A DNA stretch of 64,000 nt, taken from Sphingomonadales bacterium Ga0077531. Its GTDB lineage: Bacteria; Pseudomonadota; Alphaproteobacteria; Sphingomonadales; Sphingomonadaceae. The stretch covers positions 1 to 64,000 of the forward strand of contig LNED01000033.1 of NCBI GenBank assembly GCA_001464915.1. Reading direction: 5' to 3'. The notes below the pieces were generated by a model. That model was not told the origin of the DNA. It worked only from the letters and a program-made list of their open reading frames with translations, and did no database searches. Both the position numbers and the translations under genes were made by a program. Of this stretch, positions 60,370-64,000 are shown one piece after another. The number at the start of each line of letters is the position of its first letter. Within the stretch, counting starts at the first letter, position 1.

Positions 60370-61902
60370 TTATGCCAGGTCGGTCGCCGGATCAGGCACC
60401 ACCTGCTTGCGGAACAGCGCCTTGTCGCCATCATCAAATCCGCGCCGCCAGATCACCACGCCATAAGTGCCAAGGATCGCGGGCACGCCGAACACCAGCT
60501 CCATCCATTCGGGCAGCCACGTGAAGGCGTAACCCACCACCACCGCAGGCGCGGCGGCATAGACCAGCGCCCAGCGCCAATTGCTGACCGGGGCCTTCAG
60601 CAAATGCTTGAGCAGCAGCGCCTTGACCAACGAAGACACCGCCAGCGCAATCATCAACGCGCCCGCAGCGCTTGCCGTTTCGTAGCCTTTGCCGAGGCCA
60701 TAGCTTTCGGCCCCTTGGATCAGCGCAATAGTCAGTGTCGCTTGCAAGGCGATCACACCCACCGAAATCGCCAGATTGCGTTTGCGTGCGATGTAGACAA
60801 GCACGCTTTCCGATACGACCGCCATTGATGCGGTCACTTCGGCTGCCAGCAGAAACGTCAGCGCCGCCGTGCCCGCGACATAATCTGGCCCCCACAGCCC
60901 CATCACGGCCCCGCTTGGGATGCCGAGCACCAGCGCGATGCCAAGTTGCACGGCGATGATCCAGAAGCCGACCTGCCGCACCTGCGCGGCAATCGCGCCC
61001 TTGTTGCCGATCCGCAGGTTCTTGGTGATGACGGGTGAGAGGATCGGCTCGAAACTCGTCTTCAGTTTCTGCGGCAGGCTGGCGATCTGCTGCGCGGCAT
61101 AATAAATGCCGACCGCTTGCGGCGGCGCGAGCAGGCCGAGGATGAAGATATCGAGCAGCCGGGTGCCGCGTTCAATCGCATCGGCGCCGACCAGCGGAAA
61201 AGCGCGCGATGACATCGCCAGCAGCGCGCGGCCTTGCGGTTGCCAATTCCGGGGCGGGCCGTAGCTGCGCAGGAATGACCACAGCGCGGTCAGGAAACCA
61301 GCATAGATCGATGTGATGAACGCCAGCGCCAGCCCCGCATCGCGGGTGGCTGGGATGAAGAAGAACACGCCCGCGCCGATGGAAATCGTCCACGGTTCAA
61401 CAATCGCGCGGGCCCGAACTGATGTGGCAATATCGAACCGATAGGCTTGCGCGGCGAGCAGAATCTCCGTCATCGCGAAGGCCGGAATGGTGGCGACCAG
61501 CCAGATATCCCAACTGCTGTTCATCCCGTTGGGAAACATTGGTTCGGGGAAGGCGAGCAGCAGCAGCGCGGCGGCGGCGGAGAATAGCAGCGCCAACAGC
61601 AGCCCGTCGTAAACTAGGTTGGCTTCGCCCTCAGGGTTGTCGCTCGCGCCGACCGACAATCGCTGCGCCAGCCCGCGCTTTTCGCCGTGCGAACAGATCA
61701 GCGCGATGATGTCGATCAGCACCAGCGCTGATGCAAAGCGCCCGAGCGCCTCGGCCCCATACAGGCGGGTGGCGATGATCAGGAACGGGATGCGCGCCAC
61801 CAGTCGGATCGCAAAGCCGAGCGTGTTGGTGCGCCCGCCCTTGGCCAGCGCGGCGAGATCGTCGGCGTCGCCCGCGGTATGGTCGGCCGGCGAAGCGGTC
61901 AC
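60370..61902 (-). CDS. Polysaccharide flippase (Wzx/MATE type)
   Basis: 510 residues from a GTG that overlaps the gpsA stop (GTGA). About 12 to 14 hydrophobic segments, with NTLGFAIRLVARIPFLIIATRLYG as first helix and the Wzx/oligosaccharide-flippase layout throughout. It likely moves lipid-linked sugars across the inner membrane for surface polysaccharide. It is third in the tsaD-gpsA transcript. Confidence 0.82.
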   Translation of the reverse strand: MTASPADHTAGDADDLAALAKGGRTNTLGFAIRLVARIPFLIIATRLYGAEALGRFASALVLIDIIALICSHGEKRGLAQRLSVGASDNPEGEANLVYDGLLLALLFSAAAALLLLAFPEPMFPNGMNSSWDIWLVATIPAFAMTEILLAAQAYRFDIATSVRARAIVEPWTISIGAGVFFFIPATRDAGLALAFITSIYAGFLTALWSFLRSYGPPRNWQPQGRALLAMSSRAFPLVGADAIERGTRLLDIFILGLLAPPQAVGIYYAAQQIASLPQKLKTSFEPILSPVITKNLRIGNKGAIAAQVRQVGFWIIAVQLGIALVLGIPSGAVMGLWGPDYVAGTAALTFLLAAEVTASMAVVSESVLVYIARKRNLAISVGVIALQATLTIALIQGAESYGLGKGYETASAAGALMIALAVSSLVKALLLKHLLKAPVSNWRWALVYAAAPAVVVGYAFTWLPEWMELVFGVPAILGTYGVVIWRRGFDDGDKALFRKQVVPDPATDLA

Positions 61903-62900
61903 GCGTCTGCTTCCAGTTCCGCCTTGAGCGGGCGGGAGAGCAGGTCGGCCACGGCCTTGCGCGCGCTTTCACCTTTAAGGATCGCATCGACCGCCGCGAC
62001 AATCGGCATGGCGACGCCGCGCGCCTTGGCGAGGTCGGCCAGCACGGGCGCGGTAAATGCACCCTCGGCCACGGTGCGGCGGTCAGCCATCAGCGCCGCC
62101 GGGTCTGCGCCTTCGCCCAATGCTTTGCCGAGCGAGAAATTGCGGCTGGCGGTGCTGGAACAGGTCAGCACCAGATCGCCCAATCCGCACAGGCCCGCCA
62201 ATGTTTCGGCCCGCGCGCCCAATGCCTCGCCAAAGCGCAGCATTTCGGCGTATCCGCGCGCAATCAACGCCGCGCGGGCGTTCTGGCCCAGCGCCAATCC
62301 GTCCACCACGCCGCAAGCGATGGCGAGCACGTTTTTGACCGCGCCGCCAATCTCAGCCCCGGTTACGTCGTCGCTGTAATAGGGACGGAACGCAGGCCGC
62401 GCGATGGCGGGGGCCAGCCGATCCCATTGCGCGGCGCCGCCGCCGCAAGCCAGCGTGACGGCGGTGGGCAGTCCGGCGGCGACTTCATGCGCAAAGGTCG
62501 GCCCCGAAAGCACGGCGATGTCGCTGCCCGGCGAGGCCTCGCGCGCGACATGGTTCATCAACCGCCCCGTGCCAGCCTCAATCCCCTTGGAACACAGCAC
62601 CAGATCGCGCGGCGGCGTGGAGAGGCCTGCCAGCACCCGGCCCAGCACTTGCGCAGGCGTGACCACCAGCGCGGTTTCGATTGCGACAAAGTCAGCGAGA
62701 TCGCCGGTCGCGCGGATGTTTGGCGCAAGGGCGGCGGATGGCAGATAGAGCGGGTTGCGGTGCTGCGTGTTGATCGCGGCGACGACCTCCGGCTCGAACG
62801 CCCAGAGCAGCACGTCGCGCCCATCGCTGGCGAGCATCTGCGCCAGCGCCGTGCCCCACGCGCCTGCGCCGATCACACCAATCGCCAGTTGCGCCGTCAT
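61899..62900 (-). CDS. gpsA: NAD(P)-dependent glycerol-3-phosphate dehydrogenase
   Basis: 333 residues. [18 protein letters not shown] is the nucleotide site; [42 protein letters not shown] with the catalytic Lys, and [19 protein letters not shown] complete the family. It makes sn-glycerol-3-phosphate for membrane lipids. It overlaps both tsaD and the flippase gene by four bases. Confidence 0.95.
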   Translation of the reverse strand: MTAQLAIGVIGAGAWGTALAQMLASDGRDVLLWAFEPEVVAAINTQHRNPLYLPSAALAPNIRATGDLADFVAIETALVVTPAQVLGRVLAGLSTPPRDLVLCSKGIEAGTGRLMNHVAREASPGSDIAVLSGPTFAHEVAAGLPTAVTLACGGGAAQWDRLAPAIARPAFRPYYSDDVTGAEIGGAVKNVLAIACGVVDGLALGQNARAALIARGYAEMLRFGEALGARAETLAGLCGLGDLVLTCSSTASRNFSLGKALGEGADPAALMADRRTVAEGAFTAPVLADLAKARGVAMPIVAAVDAILKGESARKAVADLLSRPLKAELEADA

Positions 62901-63982
62901 CCCTTTACTCCTGCACCGCGCACCGTTTCAGCGTCCGCATCGAGCGGCCAGCGCGGGCGCGCGACGAAATCGAGCGGATCGCCGTGGAAGTCCTCTCCGG
63001 CAAGCGCAAGCCTTTCGCACCCCGCCCAGGCGATCATCGCCGCATTATCGGTGCACAGCGCCAGCGGCGGCGCGGTGAAGCGCATGGCGTGCTTGGCGGC
63101 AAAGGTTTCGAGCGCCGCGCGCACGGTCTGGTTCGCCGCGACCCCGCCCGCCACGACCAGCGCGGGGAAGGGGCCAGCGCGGTGCAGCGCGTATTCCAGC
63201 CGGTCGATCAGGCATTCGACGGCGGCCTGCTGGAAGCTTGCGGCAATATCGGCGGGCGTGTGCGCGCCGCTGTCCACCGCTCGCAGCACCGCGCTTTTCA
63301 GCCCGGCGAAAGAGAAATGCGGTTCAGCCGATCCCTTGAGCGGGCGGGGGAGCGGCACCGCCTTGGGATCGCCCTGCAACGCCAGCCGCTCCACCGCCGG
63401 CCCGCCGGGATAGCCGAGGCCGAGCAGTTTGGCGGTCTTGTCAAACGCCTCGCCCAGCGCATCATCAATGGTGGTCGCCAGCCGCCGATATTGCCCGACC
63501 CCGTCCACGGCAAGGATCTGGCAATGCCCGCCCGATACCAGCAGCAGCAGATAGGGAAATGCGAGGCCCGCATCGGCCAGCCGGGGAGATAGCGCGTGGC
63601 CTTCCAAGTGATTGATCGCGAGCAGCGGCTTGCCCGATGCCATCGCCAGCGCCTTGGCACTGACCAGCCCGACCATCACCCCGCCGATCAATCCCGGCCC
63701 GGCAGTCGCGGCAATCGCGTCCACCTCGTCCAGCGTCATGCCTGCATCGGCCATCACCGCCGCAATCATCGGCGCGACCCGTTCGGCGTGCGCGCGCGCG
63801 GCGATTTCGGGGACGACCCCGCCATAGGGTGCGTGTTCGGCTTCTTGACTGGCAATCCGCTCAGCAATGATCGTCCGGTCGCCGCGCACCAGTGCAACGG
63901 CGGTTTCATCGCAGCTCGATTCGATCCCGAGGACGATCTTTGCCTTCGGGCGAGTGTCAGAGGTGTGCGTGACCGATCCCAT
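62897..63982 (-). CDS. tsaD: tRNA N6-adenosine threonylcarbamoyltransferase
   Basis: 361 residues. [16 protein letters not shown] is the start of the TsaD ASKHA fold. PEIAARAH and [10 protein letters not shown] hold the metal-binding His residues, and [11 protein letters not shown] and LGYPGGP bind ATP. It puts the threonylcarbamoyl group on A37 of ANN-decoding tRNAs. It is the first gene of the tsaD-gpsA-flippase operon; only 18 bases remain upstream in the window. Confidence 0.95.
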   Translation of the reverse strand: MGSVTHTSDTRPKAKIVLGIESSCDETAVALVRGDRTIIAERIASQEAEHAPYGGVVPEIAARAHAERVAPMIAAVMADAGMTLDEVDAIAATAGPGLIGGVMVGLVSAKALAMASGKPLLAINHLEGHALSPRLADAGLAFPYLLLLVSGGHCQILAVDGVGQYRRLATTIDDALGEAFDKTAKLLGLGYPGGPAVERLALQGDPKAVPLPRPLKGSAEPHFSFAGLKSAVLRAVDSGAHTPADIAASFQQAAVECLIDRLEYALHRAGPFPALVVAGGVAANQTVRAALETFAAKHAMRFTAPPLALCTDNAAMIAWAGCERLALAGEDFHGDPLDFVARPRWPLDADAETVRGAGVKG

Positions 63983-64000
63983 CCGACTTCCATCTAGTCT

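Noticed and set aside
1-64000. tRNA genes, rRNA genes, CRISPR array or prophage
   Set aside because: No tRNA-like T-loop in the gaps, no regular spaced repeats, and no phage structural or integrase gene apart from the transposase fragments.

Overview
The window looks like chromosome of an alphaproteobacterium of the order Sphingomonadales (Erythrobacter/Novosphingobium-like). The reasons are high-GC coding, two large TonB-dependent receptors, a tsaD-gpsA operon, a bacterial alternative oxidase, and dense operons with ATGA/TGATG start-stop overlaps. All names come from reading sequence and motifs; no search was run.

Layout. 1-415: 3' end of a dTDP-glucose 4,6-dehydratase. 416-1387: a graveyard of insertion-sequence fragments (one IS3-type, one IS6-type). 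1388-5898: an organoarsenical locus with a radical SAM enzyme, the arsenite methyltransferase ArsM, an SDR-type reductase and two glycosyltransferases of the arsenosugar-associated families. 6079-8724: a DUF1501/DUF1800 pair. 8887-18204: a catabolic cluster with an isochorismatase-like amidohydrolase, a CaiB/BaiF CoA-transferase, hydantoinase B and A, an HMG-CoA-lyase-like enzyme, a GntR regulator, a racemase-fold protein lacking both catalytic cysteines, and two SnoaL-like proteins. A TonB receptor (18242-20776) follows on the same strand. Two identical 13-bp GntR-type palindromes sit in front of its two outward-facing arms.

20858-34474: a lipoprotein, then an ABC importer, a NikR-like regulator, two DUF1989 proteins, a urea/guanidine carboxylase, allophanate hydrolase and a two-component pair. 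This is a complete urea- or guanidine-nitrogen assimilation operon. Two 26-bp inverted-repeat sites of the same design lie upstream of the importer and upstream of the regulator. The regulator has lost most NikR nickel ligands. 34651-39980: a di-iron membrane hydroxylase, a membrane protein and a second large TonB receptor.

40040-46360: a sulfide/persulfide locus (ArsR-type regulator without cysteine, peroxiredoxin, persulfide dioxygenase-like protein, two YeeE/YedE proteins, DUF442 protein, sulfide:quinone oxidoreductase, SulP transporter). 46553-50827: ferritin-like protein, second peroxiredoxin and a cyanide-insensitive-type cytochrome bd operon. 50893-55766: FMN 2-hydroxy-acid oxidase, a possible 51-residue gene, aldehyde dehydrogenase, alanine dehydrogenase and alternative oxidase. 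Sulfide oxidation next to two sulfide-tolerant terminal oxidases suggests respiration that continues in sulfide. 55826-57506: the last two steps of homogentisate breakdown. 57564-63982: a lone receiver, a helix-hairpin-helix protein, a von Willebrand lipoprotein, and a tsaD-gpsA-flippase operon. I saw no tRNA, rRNA or CRISPR array.
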